DNA of 64,000 bases from Lophius americanus (lineage: Eukaryota > Chordata > Actinopteri > Lophiiformes > Lophiidae): positions 6,372,001 through 6,436,000 of the forward strand of contig JBBDHG010000061.1 in the NCBI GenBank assembly GCA_037951165.1, read 5' to 3'. Positions 26,600 through 37,450 of this stretch are shown here, piece after piece; the stretch's first letter is position 1; every line of letters begins with the position of its first letter. The notes under the pieces were generated by a model, which was given only the letters and a program-made list of their open reading frames with translations, made no database searches and was not told the origin of the DNA. A program made the position numbers and the translations under genes.

Positions 26600-27699
26600 A
26601 TTTTCTAAAGAGCAGCTTTGTTAAAGGCTCTGTTCAAGTGTTAAGAGAAACCAATTGAGAGGAGATAGGTCTTCACAACAGCAGGAACTGCAGTGTGCTG
26701 CCAGGAGAACAATCAGACAGGAGAATTTTATTGAAAACATCATTCTTTGATGGATGAGAGGCTTTCAATTTAAATGATTGCGTTCGCTTTACACCCCCTT
26801 CATACAGGCTCAATTTAACCACCCTCCACAATTATTATTCGATCTGCCGCTGTGAACATTGTGCCAAGAATGGTTTGATTTTCACACTCTGGATCAATGG
26901 CACCTGGTGCAGCCCGTCTCGTTCTCCTCTCATGGCGAGACACTGCATTTATAATGCTATTGACAATATTGAGCAGTATCGATGACAAGAAAGATAAGCA
27001 CCTCAGGCAGTGGACAGCAATGAAGTGGGATTTTTTTTGGTCTGTTTGTTGTTGTGTTTTTTTTAAAGAGAGTTGTACATGTATGAAATAACATTTCCAA
27101 CCATGAACATGACCTACCAACTTGGAAAAATAACAAAGGTTTTTTTCATCAATGAAGACGTGTGGCTATATGGCAAGGCTATATGGTGGTATGTTTGTTA
27201 AAGTGTTTCCTCACAGCAAACAGCTCAAAACTCAAGCAGAAATTCATTTTTATGAAGTATTTGTAAATAATTTTTAAATACTACAGAAATAGACGATATA
27301 TCTCTTCACAAACATTCATTCTTCTATCTTCAATAGGTTTTTGAGAAAACACATCAAAAACAACGTTCTCATTTTGAAGTGTGAAGATCGGACTTACAGA
27401 GACACGGACAGAGAGAACCCTTTCTCTTAACCACATTGTGCTGAGGGATATATAAACAGATTGATATTTCATCAGTTTTGTGAAATAAATTCCACCAAAG
27501 AGGAGACATGTATGTTCATAACTCAATCAATATGTCCGCAGCAAATACGGCGAGTACATAAAAAACTAGTCTTTTGCTGTCCCCACCAACAACAAAGGCT
27601 ATAGCTGAAAAGTCCCCTATTCCCTGCGTTGAACAAGTTTCCCCCTGATACAACTCTTCAAATTAAATGTGAAGCTGTTTCCATTGTGTTTTTTTTTTA
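26600..27699. other. Non-coding stretch, nothing recognised
   Basis: Short frames on both strands around 26815-27120 overlap each other and show no domain. Confidence 0.5.
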
Positions 27700-28440
27700 A
27701 AGAATTAAAGAAAGCTCCCCAAACTGACCAAAATATGAACTATTGGATTAAAATATGGGTAAAAATAATAGAAACATGATATAGCCCCACGAGTCGATTC
27801 ATATGCTTTCAATTTGTACATTATCGGATAAATGGTTGAAAAAATCTGATCTGTAATCTTTTGCAGATAAAATTCCCCCTCTGGTGTCACAAATATACAA
27901 CGGACCTTTCCCAAAATCACTTCTTCCTCTCACTAAGGTCTATGTGATTATAACGTTTGGAAGATGTTCCATGAAATTGTTTTTGAGGTTTGTCTGTAAA
28001 ACAGTGTTTGGAGTGAAGAAGCTCCCCTTAGTGAGTAAAATATTAACTATTTGACTAAAACACGAGATATACAAGCTGGATCTCTTCGAGTCATTTCATA
28101 TGGACCAACTTTGGACTAAATTGGAACAATACTTGGGAAAGTATGGCCCATAACCTTTTTGAGATAAAGATTCCCCTAAAGTGTGTGAAATTTACAACCG
28201 ATCACAAGCAATCAATCCAGTTCTTCTTTTCGCTAAGGTGTACGGAGTTATACAATTTGAGAAGGATCGATGTAATAGCTTGTGAGTTATGTCCAGAAAA
28301 CCGTGTTATGTTTTTTGGGGGATAAAGCTCCCCCTGGAAATATACAACTGTCATTTCCCAAAATCAATCCTGTTGAAAATAGTACGATATAGTTTTTGAG
28401 TTAATCGCGGCTGTGATTACGAAACAATAATATAACCCCT
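27700..28440 (+). repeat. Unassigned AT-rich dispersed repeat, multi-unit copy
   Basis: At least two consecutive units of the family at 5985-6480 and 8768-9108. The second unit starts near 27985 (GTCTGTAAAACAGTGTTTGG, GAAGAAGCTCCCCTTAGTGAG, ACTAAAACACGAGATATACAAG, TCATATGGACCAACTTTGGACTAAATTGGAAC). A third partial unit follows at about 28290. The head-to-tail order suggests a tandemly amplified element. Confidence 0.65.
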
Positions 28441-28904
28441 TTTTTGGGATACAAAAATAACTCTCTAATTGGACTTGAAAAATCATGGAAAGTATTTCCA
28501 CTCCATTAAATGGATTTGTTTCAGTGTTGAGTAAATATGTAGTCTAGCTTATAGGGGGATTCAAATTTTATGATAATTCAATGTATATGCTTGGATTAGG
28601 TCCAATTTATTTTAGTAGGATTAATTCAACCTATTTACCTGCAATAGTTCCAACTTTATTTAATGGGGTTGATCCAACTAAAGAAGGTTCCTTATTCTAA
28701 TACAAGTCCGATATTGGGGCCTTTCTGTGTGGAGTTTTCTGTGTAACGTTCTGAGTCATTTCAGACTCAGGCTTTAATCTTCTCACCAAAAATATTATTT
28801 TTATATTATTATTATTATTATTTTCAGAAAACTATTTGACCCCTTATTAGCCTTTTTTGGTATAAGCTACATCAATTCTGTTAAGTGATTCCTCAAACGC
28901 GTTA
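28441..28904. other. Non-coding stretch with a small repeat fragment
   Basis: GGGGCCTTTCTGTGTGGAGTTTTCTGTG at about 28718-28750 looks like a minus-strand piece of the 24322-24652 repeat family (compare 63135-63165). An ATT run sits at 28800-28822. Confidence 0.45.
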
Positions 28905-29046
28905 ATCTGTAAAAAATATCGATCGAATAGAACTTTCTGATTAGCAATGGTTAATGGCTCCTCTGACTAGTGGTGTCCACCAGGGCGCCATCCTTGGCAC
29001 CTTACTCTTTAGTATAAACATGCTGCCACTGGGTCACGTTATAATT
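28905..29046 (+). pseudogene. Non-LTR retrotransposon reverse-transcriptase fragment
   Basis: From 28957 one frame reads APLTSGVHQGAILG and continues TLLFSINMLPLGHVI, a decayed form of the reverse-transcriptase block usually written GVPQGSILGPLLF-x-x-YMLPLG in L2/Rex1-type LINEs. Upstream, in other frames, RNRTF and NGSS fit the preceding residues of that family, so frameshifts are present. The YADD catalytic block that should follow is missing. This is a dead remnant. Confidence 0.75.
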
Positions 29047-29288
29047 TTTTATTTTATTATTATCAATAAGAAATAGAGACTGAAAATGAGCTGAAACAAA
29101 GTTGAGTAGGACCTCAAAGGGTTAATAACACCGTCTGAATCACAGTTGTGTAAAACCAGTTGTGAAAACATGTTTTGGAATGAACATATATAAATAAAAA
29201 AAATAACATACAACTTAAGAAAACATATTTTGTACTTTTGTGTTGAACAACTTAATCAGAAAAGTCACAATGTGTATATATGATGATA

Positions 29289-29321
<33 letters not shown>

Positions 29322-30034
29322 CACAGTTATGTAATCCAAAAAACTATTGCAAAGGTTTTGACAATGCCTTAAAAAAAGAGAATAAAACGAGAATAAAACA
29401 AGGTAGTTTACAATTCAAATGCATCTGCATTTCCATTCAGCTAATCCCAAAACCCTGTATCCTAGTACGTTAATATAATTAATCTACCTTGTTTTAATTG
29501 ACAAAAATGCAACTATCATTTGATGAAAGCAACATTGATGTTTTATGAACTGAACACAATTATGTTGCATGTAAGATATTAAACACAGTTATAATGAATG
29601 CTTTCCAAACACACTTATGTTTCATTCACTTCACACAATCACCTAGTCTCAAAAAAGCATTAACTATTGAATGAAACGGCCTTGTTTTAAAAAGTAAAAT
29701 GCCCATATTTCATGTTTTCAAGTATCTCAGAATTTGTGACTTTGAGCAGCAGTGACATAATCTGTTAACAAATGTTAAATTAAAAGGAGAGAAAAAAAGA
29801 GTTTGATAAACACAAAGAAAAGCAAATGTTACTGGCACTCAAAATGTGACGTTAGTGGAAATGCTGCACGGATATAAAGTTTGAACTGATCATCCACATT
29901 GATGTGTGCAGCCTTGTACGTGGAATCTACGCTGTTCGTGAGAGATGTTGAATAGTTTATGGTGAATGAGTCCATGGATGGAGTCACTGCTGTTTTTCTA
30001 TGGTCATCGTTGGGTTAGTCTCTCTCAGGGCAGC
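29047..30034. other. Non-coding stretch upstream of the promoter
   Basis: AT-rich, with a TA microsatellite at 29295-29321. No gene is seen. Confidence 0.5.
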
Positions 30035-30291
30035 AGAGAGGAGAGGAGAGGAGAGGAGAGGAGAGGAGAGGAGAGGAGAGGAGAGGAGAGGAGAGGAGAG
30101 GAGAGGAGAGGAGAGGAGGGGAGAGGAGGGGAAAGGAGAGGAGGGGAGAGGAGAGGAGGGGAGAGGAGGGGAGGGGAGGGGAGAGGAGAGGAGAGGAGGG
30201 GAGAGGAGGGGAGGGGAGGGGAGAGGAGGGGAAAGGAGAGGAGGGGAGAGGAGAGGAGGGGGGAGGAGAGGAGTTGGAGGAGAGGAGGGGC
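30035..30291. repeat. Purine-only GAGAG/GGAGG minisatellite in the Robo promoter region
   Basis: A mostly 5-bp-period array of GAGAG and GGGAG variants. Bases 30035-30273 (239 nt) are all A or G, interrupted first by TT at 30274-30275. Polypurine-polypyrimidine tracts of this length can adopt triplex (H-DNA) structure. It ends about 430 bp before the Robo ATG. It produces long Arg-Gly-Glu and Ser-Pro-Leu frames on both strands that are artefacts. Confidence 0.9.
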
Positions 30292-30724
30292 TGATGTGCT
30301 GCAGCACCTCACCTCTGCCTCACTCCGGTCTCCACCTTCAATCCACCAACTCGTCCCGCGTAAAAGATGGATGGCAGTCTGTGTCACCAAAATGCATGGA
30401 GAAACCATCGTTAACCCCGGGAGTGTGTTTGGGCGTCGGTGATGTTTGCGGTTGGTGACTGCAGAAATTTGCCAGCGCGTGTGCGAGCCGACGGACCGCT
30501 CTCTGGTGCGCTCCTGGAGAGGAAGGAGGATGGACATGCGGATCAGAAAGCGTCCATTCAGCGGGTGAAATAAGAGTTCTGGTTGCTTCGTTCACTTACT
30601 TGAAACAGAAAATAGTCACAAAGTCTTACTGGTAAAAAAAAAAGGATTGTCCGCTTCATTTGTTTTTTTTTTGCGCTGGAGGAGAAATTCATGCACCGAT
30701 AGCTGACGGGGCCAATATGCCAGA
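30292..30724 (+). promoter_or_regulatory. robo2: Probable core promoter and 5' leader of the Robo gene
   Basis: This stretch has a base composition unlike its surroundings. I count about 18 CpG dinucleotides by eye between roughly 30350 and 30590, while flanking DNA is CpG-poor and AT-rich. It lies directly upstream of the Robo start codon, so it probably holds the transcription start and the 5' untranslated leader. No convincing TATA box is seen, which fits a CpG-type promoter. The leader contains a 3-codon upstream ORF (30691-30702, Met-His-Arg-stop) and an ATG at 30717 that overlaps the main start out of frame. The exact start site cannot be read from the sequence. Confidence 0.55.
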
Positions 30725-30779
30725 ATGGGTCCTCTACAATATTTATTTCTCTGTGGACTCCTGTACACCCAATCCCACG
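30717..30779 (+). other. Upstream ATG and overlapping alternative frame in the Robo leader
   Basis: The ATG at 30717 lies 8 bases before the Robo ATG in the +1 frame relative to it. After splicing of 30780-35002 this frame stays open across the junction (21 codons in exon 1, then 35003-35302), giving 120 codons before a TAA at 35300-35302. Its context has A at -3 but C at +4, weaker than the main start. By scanning rules it could reduce Robo translation. There is no evidence that the alternative product itself is functional. Confidence 0.5.
30725..30779 (+). CDS. robo2: Robo receptor (robo2-like), coding exon 1: signal peptide
   Basis: This exon encodes the N-terminal signal peptide of a roundabout receptor, which directs the receptor into the secretory pathway. 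The frame reads MGPLQYLFLCGLLYTQSHG, with the last Gly codon split after its first base. The peptide has a hydrophobic core (LQYLFLCGLLY) and a polar end, as expected for signal peptidase cleavage near Ser17-Gly19. From memory, vertebrate ROBO2 starts with a peptide carrying LLLCGFLY at the same place, and here it is LFLCGLLY. The exon ends at a perfect GTAAGT donor (30780). Its phase (one base of a Gly codon) matches the downstream exon exactly. The start was chosen for this match and for a strong context (A at -3, G at +4). An in-frame stop lies at 30704-30706. An out-of-frame ATG sits 8 bases upstream. The paralogue assignment is an inference; robo1 uses a different leader. Confidence 0.85.
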
Positions 30780-31522
30780 GTAAGTTCACGCGTGGACCCT
30801 ATCACCAAATACACGTCATACCTGGGATTCTTTATTATAAGGAGCTGGGCGGTTGGAGTACCTGAAGTAAGAGTATGGTAGATATCCCACATGGTGCTCA
30901 GTGGACGTCTCCTCTTCATTTCTTCTTAAAACCATAAACCAACCAAGATAATGAGCTACCACACAAGCCATACAAGCACAGGCTCGTTATTTATAAGTGA
31001 GGGATTTATGTAATATATATGCTATATATATATTTATTCATCTAATAATTTTGAGTATTGTTTTTGTATTCACATGTGATTAATATATTTAATCAAAAAA
31101 AAAGTAACTAATATAATGTGCTGGTTTCTCGGCTAGTAGTCCTGTAAAAGTATTGCAAACCTTTTCAGTGACCTGACTCTGGTGTCACGGACTTGGCCAC
31201 GCTGAATGTGACTCAAGACATGTGCAAAAAGGCTGTTGAGGCAAATGATGGAGTTAACTGTATGTCCTGTAGCTGAAATGTCTAATGTGCCATGGAGGCT
31301 TACTCATACAGTCTGGAAATTCACCCCTGACTGTGTGTGTCTAGGCTGCTGTGCACGGACCTGCTGCTGTACAAATGCTGTGAAGAAAATCTTATTCTTG
31401 TATTCTTGACAGGAAATGCTGTCGTAATGATTAAGTGTGCTGTAATACTTTGTACCATCAAGCCCGGAGAAAATGTATCTGTGGCAGTGAAGTAAATGAA
31501 GTGGAGGTGTGATCAGCAGAGG

Positions 31523-31552
31523 GTGTGTGTGTGAGTGTGTGTGTGTGTGTGG
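31523..31552. repeat. TG microsatellite in intron 1
   Basis: (TG)n with one interruption (GAG). Confidence 0.85.
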
Positions 31553-32219
31553 TTACAGGCCATTTGAATTAGTTCTGTGTTGCCAGTTTATTTGGTAGAG
31601 TACATCTGTGCAATTCAATGCCAAGTGGTGTAACGCAAGGACTGCCTTCACTGCAAGAAACAGCCATAGAAATAAGAAACCATGCTGTTGAATTTATTCA
31701 AATTATCTCGTATTTAGCTAAAATAAATGTCAAAGAGGTAATCCAGTTTTGCTTGGCTGGAAGTCTTAAGACTTACTTAAAAGTCTGACCAGTGAAATAA
31801 ATAAAGACCCTTGAAATAAAGATAATTCATGCAATGCACATTGTGTTTATTATTTATTATCAGTGAAAACTCAGCCTCATCAGATGAGCATTTCTAAAAT
31901 GAATATTTGATTATTTTGATAGAACTGACTTTATACCTCAGTCTAAGGGGGCTTGTAAATTGTCAAAGCTAGCTGGGAATAAGCTGAAATATCTTAGAAC
32001 AACGTTTCTTAAGATGGGATCAGTTTGCTCATGCAAAACATGCTTGACGATGTTATTTTTCTTTGTAGACTAAACATGTATCGTTTTCCAGAAACAGCAC
32101 TTTTATTGGCTTTCTAAAATTCCTCACAGCATTCAATAAATCAACATTTTACTGGTGATTAAAATAGTGGTAGGTTTTTGTTTTGGTCTGTACTTTGAAT
32201 TTCACTGCTGATGAGAGGA

Positions 32220-32420
32220 GTTTGATGTTTGTTCATTCCAATTATTCATACATGTCACATGGTTTTAATCGGCGCATATCAGACATGATTTCATCATTAA
32301 CTTATCACATTCCACAAAAATAGGATTCATTGCAGGGCTGGCATGTAATTAATTTTCCAAATTCCTTACTTAAATATAAAAGTGATGCTTCCAAAGCCCG
32401 ACCTAACTAAAATGTACAAG
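32220..32420. other. Candidate conserved non-coding block in intron 1
   Basis: Repeat-free text with homeodomain-like cores (CAATTATTC, TAATTAATTTTCC) and mixed-composition words such as GGTTTTAATCGGCGCATATCAGACATGATTTC. It looks like enhancer DNA. No conservation test was possible. Confidence 0.3.
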
Positions 32421-32927
32421 TATTGTCAGCAACATGGACTGTAAGTGTAAACACTAAAAGCTGTCATGGTGCAGTGAAACGGTCCAGTTCAGTGTCTTAC
32501 ATTTATCGGATGTCTTTTGGATTAACACTACTGCTAAACAAATGTGTATTTTGGAATATTGCAACTGTATATGTCAAACATTGATTTAATTGTAACACCT
32601 TTATGCACTATTTGGTAGTTCATAGTATAGACAGATCACAGTATAGAACATCAGCTTGTATTTATTCCTTTGCTCCCATGTTGGAACCACTTAACGAAAA
32701 AATAAATCAACTTTTTATGAGCTCAGAGTAACATCTCTGTTTTCTGACAATGCATTTTCCGGCTCGTCCAAGTCGTTTTTAAAATATTTATTTAGCTTAA
32801 GGACTAGGAGAGGTTCCTCAACAAATTAAGTAACACTTCATCCTTTGGTTTACAACAAACATTCACTTTCTCAGATAGTTTATTCACTAGGTGGTAAGGG
32901 TAAAGTAGATTGTAAATTGAAAAGTGA

Positions 32928-32965
32928 TAAATAATAATAATAATAATAATACATTTAATTTATAA
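32928..32965. repeat. AAT microsatellite with retroposon-like flank
   Basis: The (AAT)n-TACATTTAATTTATAA junction is shared with 955-995. Confidence 0.7.
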
Positions 32966-33689
32966 TAACTACAACTGTCAGACAAATTAAGGGGAATATA
33001 AAGACTAGACTAGACTTGACTCAAGGAGATACATCTTGTATACATCCTATTTAGTCTAGTACTTGTGAATCTACTCACAAGAGGGCTCTTTGTTTTAAAC
33101 AGCGTTGGTCCGATTTAGTATTACATTTTACTCAACAAGTTCCTATTTCACTCACTAGGGCCTAACATATTCTTGGTTTCAACATATGTGACACAGTAAC
33201 ATAATAATTCACAATATTCTGTCTGACTAACTGTATCGGTTGACTATATGTGACATGTTCTGGAGCAGACATTTGATTAGATTTGGAGGACAGTTCGCCC
33301 ATATGGACTCTTTATATGGAGGCTTTTATTAATAATTTGTATTTTGCAGCTCAAACACAGATCTCAGAACACAGAAATAACCCGAAATAGGTGTTCTTTG
33401 CTCAAAGTCGAAATAAAGGTTTGGGTTTTCATTCTTGGCTGAGATTCCCAGAGCGCCGCTGGGAGACCGATATCACCTTAGAATTACTTTCATTTGATTA
33501 GTCCTTGCAGACCATGACAACGTTCTGAGCAGTTTTGTTGCAAGACTTTCAATCTCAGCTTCAGAATGATGGATAGACCCCAAACCAAACCCACTGACAG
33601 AGAAAATACAGCCTGGGTTTGCGTAATACTAGACATGTTTTGGTCATTCAGCTTTTTAAATACGAACACTTTGGTCAAGGATTCTCAAA

Positions 33690-33890
33690 AATAAAAAAAA
33701 TACATCCATCAATTTATTCATATTATGTACCCACCAATTTATATTCAGGGTCAAGGGGTGCTGGTGTATGAGCAGAAAACAGGCTAACCCCCTGGACGGC
33801 TTGCCATTCCAGAGCCAACTGACTGACAGCACCCCACAAGACCTTGTTGCTTGTGGATGACAGGACCAACCACTGAGCCACACATAACTT
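33690..33890 (+). repeat. Dispersed teleost repeat, old copy
   Basis: AATTTATTCATATTATGTACCC, ATTCAGGGTCAAGGGGTGCTGG, GGACGGCTTGCCATTCCAGAGCCAACTGACTGACAGC and CACTGAGCCACACAT keep the order of the 24322-24652 family or a close relative. It is strongly diverged. Confidence 0.45.
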
Positions 33891-35002
33891 AAATCAGCTA
33901 ATATCAATTATGTTGTTTCACAGCCCAAGTCTCCTACTCTGCAGCAGCTACAGTGGAGACTGGGTAAAGAGACAACCAATTAGAGGAAGTAATTATTTCA
34001 CAATCTGTGTGTGTCATTATGAACTCCATTAATGTTCCTCAATAAAGAGACATGCGGTTTTAAAAGCAACTAAAAAAATAACATATCATCGTGTTTTGAT
34101 GTGTTGGCGTCAGTTAATGGGATGCTTTTTGTCAACAAACGACTTAACATTATAGACTGACACATTAATTTTGCTCAAAGTCAGTTTTACCCACTCCAAA
34201 ATTACACTCTGGGGGTGATTGGTTGTGCACAGCAGAGAGACACCCTTTTAATGGTCCATACACCACGAAAAAGGTGAGAGTTGTGATGGGATCTTATCCG
34301 TAAACAAGGTTAGTGGCATTATATGTGGGTTATTTCTCTGTGACATTTAGAGGTGGAATCTACAAAACAGCATTGAAAGTGTTCACACCTTCAAATCAAT
34401 GCCAGTTCCTCCCATCTGTACGTGAGGATTAAGCATTGGGTTGACCCTTGCCAGGAATTGACTTACTCTTTTCAAATACTCATGTTAAAAGCCAATATTG
34501 TGCATGTTAATATAATGTGGCCTTTAATGGGATAAGAAAATTGTAAACGTTGCATATCTGCGCTATTGCAGTACAGAGCAGTGACAGCTCTCCAACCACT
34601 GAGACACCATGTTTGATGATGTCAGTATTTTATGGAACGTTTAATGAAATAGCTGATGAGATGTAATAACTCCACAGCTCCTGTCTGTGGAAGTAAACAT
34701 GTGAGCCTGACCGTATTAACACAGCAGCCAGCCAATTAAAATGGAAAACTAATCAACCTTCCTTTTTTTATTTGCTAATCAAAATTATTCGATCGATCAC
34801 ATTTCCAATTATGTCTCAGTTTACTGTTTTAAAAGCAGCAAAAATATGTTGTTAGAGAATGATGAGTACTGCGGAACATTTACTTTATCGTTACCCTTAC
34901 TAAGTAGTTGACTGCATTCTTATGATAATGCTGCAGCAAAATTAGTACATCTTATTCATATATATTATGGCTTCTATGATCCGTCATTTTGTTTCTCTCT
35001 AG

Positions 35003-35329
35003 GGTCTCGTCTTCGCCAGGAAGACTCCCCTCCTCGCATTGCGGAGCACCCATCTGACCTCATTGTGTCCAAAGGGGAACCAGCCACTCTCAACTGTAAG
35101 GCAGAGGGCCGTCCAACCCCCACGGTGGAATGGTACAAAGATGGGGAGCGCGTTGAGACGGACCGTGACAACCCCCGCTCCCACCGCATGCTGCTGCCTA
35201 GCGGGTCCCTCTTCTTCCTGCGCATCGTCCACGGACGACGGAGCAAACCTGACGACGGCAGCTACGTGTGTGTGGCCCGAAACTATCTGGGAGAGGCTGT
35301 AAGCCGGAACGCATCTCTGGAAGTAGCAT
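35003..35329 (+). CDS. robo2: Robo receptor (robo2-like), coding exon 2: first Ig domain
   Basis: The exon encodes residues 19-127 of the joined product: a short linker beginning SRLRQED, then the first Ig (I-set) domain. In Robo receptors Ig1 is the main Slit-binding surface, used in axon repulsion at the midline. Visible landmarks are the B-strand Cys50 (LNCKAEG), Trp62 (EWYKDG), the LPSGSLFFLRIVHG strand, the D-x-G-x-Y-x-C motif ending in Cys108, and RNYLGEAVSRNAS with an N-glycosylation sequon at Asn121. The acceptor is ..TTTCTCTCTAG (AG at 35001-35002) and the donor is GTAAGT at 35330. The exon is 327 nt and phase 1 on both sides, typical of extracellular Ig exons. HGRRSKPD and SRNAS favour ROBO2 over ROBO1 (RKSRPD, SHNAS in my recollection). 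The split codon left at the donor starts with T, as ROBO2's Leu would need. SDLIVSKGEPAT is more ROBO1-like, so the paralogue is not absolutely certain. Confidence 0.95.
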
Positions 35330-37284
35330 GTAAGTCTTGAGTTTTCTACATGCCCTCTGGCCTGGGTCAAGAAATGTGTGAAACCTGAGAAATGTTATGG
35401 ATTGAGGTCAGAAAACTATGCAGGTCATAAGAGAATGAGAGAATGTGTTAATTTTAAATCAGTCAAAAGGTAGTCTATGTTAAATTAAGCATGACATTTT
35501 GGGGCTGTTGTGACAGGGGATCCATTAATTGTCATCCATCATAATATGAGCTACGTTGCCTATCCGTCTGTGAAGTGTTTGTGCTTGTGTATGCAAAGCC
35601 ATGTGCGTTACATGAGTGTGGATATGTGTGCATATGTGGGTGAAAATGCTTTCAGACTGCCAGTGAGACCTGTTTGGATGACCTGCTTGAGTAATATATG
35701 GGCAAAGCTGCGATTCGCTCCAGGGAGGGAGACGAAAGGTGGCAGGATTTGAACCTAGCTACCTGCCTTTTTTCTGTTTGGGTTTGGATAGAAGCAGCAT
35801 GCTCCCAGCCAGTTTTCTCCCTGTGTGGGAAAGTAGGGGCTCTGGGCTATCCACATTTCCATTATGTGCTAAACTGAGCTGATTTCCTGCCATGAACAAG
35901 ATGCTCATACACTCGGACGCACTTTCAGACACATGCATGCACACCATCACCCAAACTGTATCTTTCCTCGCTGTCAGAGACACAAGCAAGAAATACGGAA
36001 TTCCAGGCAACATCTGTCAATTTTGATTTGATTTAAACAAAAAGCAAAACAAATCTACACACCTAGCATTTCCCATAAACATGCTAATTCCTACAATAAA
36101 TGTCCTGTTTTGAATCTTCCTATAGCACCTATGGTGTATACAGATGAGTCTTGCCTCTGTTGTTGTGACTTGTGCTAATTCTCCACTGACATGTTATCAT
36201 ATATTTGGTTATACAATTGTGGAATAGGATGTGAAAAAATAGGAACAAACTAAGAAAGAGCCCTCTTAAGTGGGAGCCCGTTATTATCGGAGATCTTGGT
36301 GTGGGTTTTGTGTTCCATATTTTCTCTTTGTCTTATTGCCTTTTCCACATTACACACACACTTGTACTTCAATTGTCTTCTTTATCTACTGTTTCATCTA
36401 CTTTCTCCCAGATCAATAGTGGTGCACTGTCCAGGAAATATTCATGTCTCAGGACATGCTGGGTATCTGAGAGGGTGCAAATCCTGTATGCCATGATAGA
36501 AGGCATATATATGTGTGTCTATGTGTGCGAGCGAGAGAGAGAGAGAGAGAGAGGGAGATAGAGGGTGTGTGTGTGAGTGTGTGTTTGGGTCCTGTTCAGG
36601 GATGCTGTTTTTTTAATTACATATATAATGAGACATTGTGTTGCTTGCTATTCTAGTTGATTACAGTCTAGTGCTAAAGCTGATATAAAATTGCTCTGTC
36701 TCATTTTAAATAAAATTTACACTCTGCTATACATAATTTTTACACCTCATATCTTTAACAGTACAGTTTTATTTGAGGAATAGTTAGTAATTCTGTCTCA
36801 TAAAGAAAACAGAAACCCAAAACTGCCATTATGGTGTCAAGAGACAAATCTTATAACTGCTCCACTGATTCCCCGGACTGAGTAAAGACTGACTTTATGA
36901 TCACAATATCTGTGTATGAGTAATTTCGTCGGGATGTTCTTGTTCCCAATAAAAATAGTCAAGCTTGTTTGAATTATTTTACTCAATTTATCTCAGGAGA
37001 TAATCGTCACTTTCCTCGTAAGAGTAGGAGATGAAATTATTAATGAAAAATAGCCCTTATCTATTCTTGGTATGCAACTTATGTGCCAGCAACTCATATA
37101 GAGGGTAAGATAAACAAAGTATAGTGTTGTAAAGATCAATTTCCAATGATACAGGAGCATATTCCGAATAACATAAAACAATTGAATGGATAATACTTAC
37201 ATTTTTGCCCGGGAGAAGCTATAGGTTTCCTGGAAATGCTAGTTGCTAGGCCTTGAACAATGTTGAGCAATAACACATGTGGTC
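35330..37284. other. Intron 2, first part: simple repeats only
   Basis: GA (36532-36553) and GT (36565-36584) microsatellites. A tRNA-like phrase GGCAGGATTTGAACCTAGC at 35741-35759 is a fragment of a retroposon. No gene is seen. Confidence 0.5.
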
Positions 37285-37450
37285 AGCGATGGGTCAAGTA
37301 TTCAGATCCCTTACTTGACTTAAAGTATTTTTAACCTTCTGTGACAATTATCTACTAATAGCACAAGCCCTAAATTCAATACATTAGTATTGAGTATTAT
37401 CAGAAAAATGTACTTAAAGTATCAAAGTAAAAATACTCTTTGTGCAGTAA
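37285..37450. repeat. Teleost ACTTAAAGTA-type dispersed repeat
   Basis: AAGTATTCAGATCCCTTACTTGACTTAAAGTA, then ATGTACTTAAAGTATCAAAGTAAAAATACTC, then TGTGCAGTAAGG. I recognise this as a common small non-autonomous element in percomorph fishes, likely a DNA transposon derivative. A short relative is at about 13716-13790. Confidence 0.6.

Larger units (their letters stand above)
30780..35002 (+). other. robo2: Robo gene intron 1 (4,223 bp)
   Basis: Bounded by GTAAGT and TCTCTCTAG. It contains no recognisable gene. Inside are a TG microsatellite (31523-31552), an AAT microsatellite (32928-32951), a diverged dispersed repeat (33690-33890) and a candidate conserved block (32220-32420). The rest shows nothing I can name. 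Confidence 0.8.

Noticed and set aside
29966..30537. Long Arg-Gly-Glu and Ser-Pro-Leu open frames on both strands
   Set aside because: They are translations of the purine minisatellite, which lacks stops in several frames.
35039..35302. Shadow frame over Robo exon 2 as a separate gene
   Set aside because: It is an alternative frame of the Ig exon. Only its link to the upstream ATG is noted as a finding.
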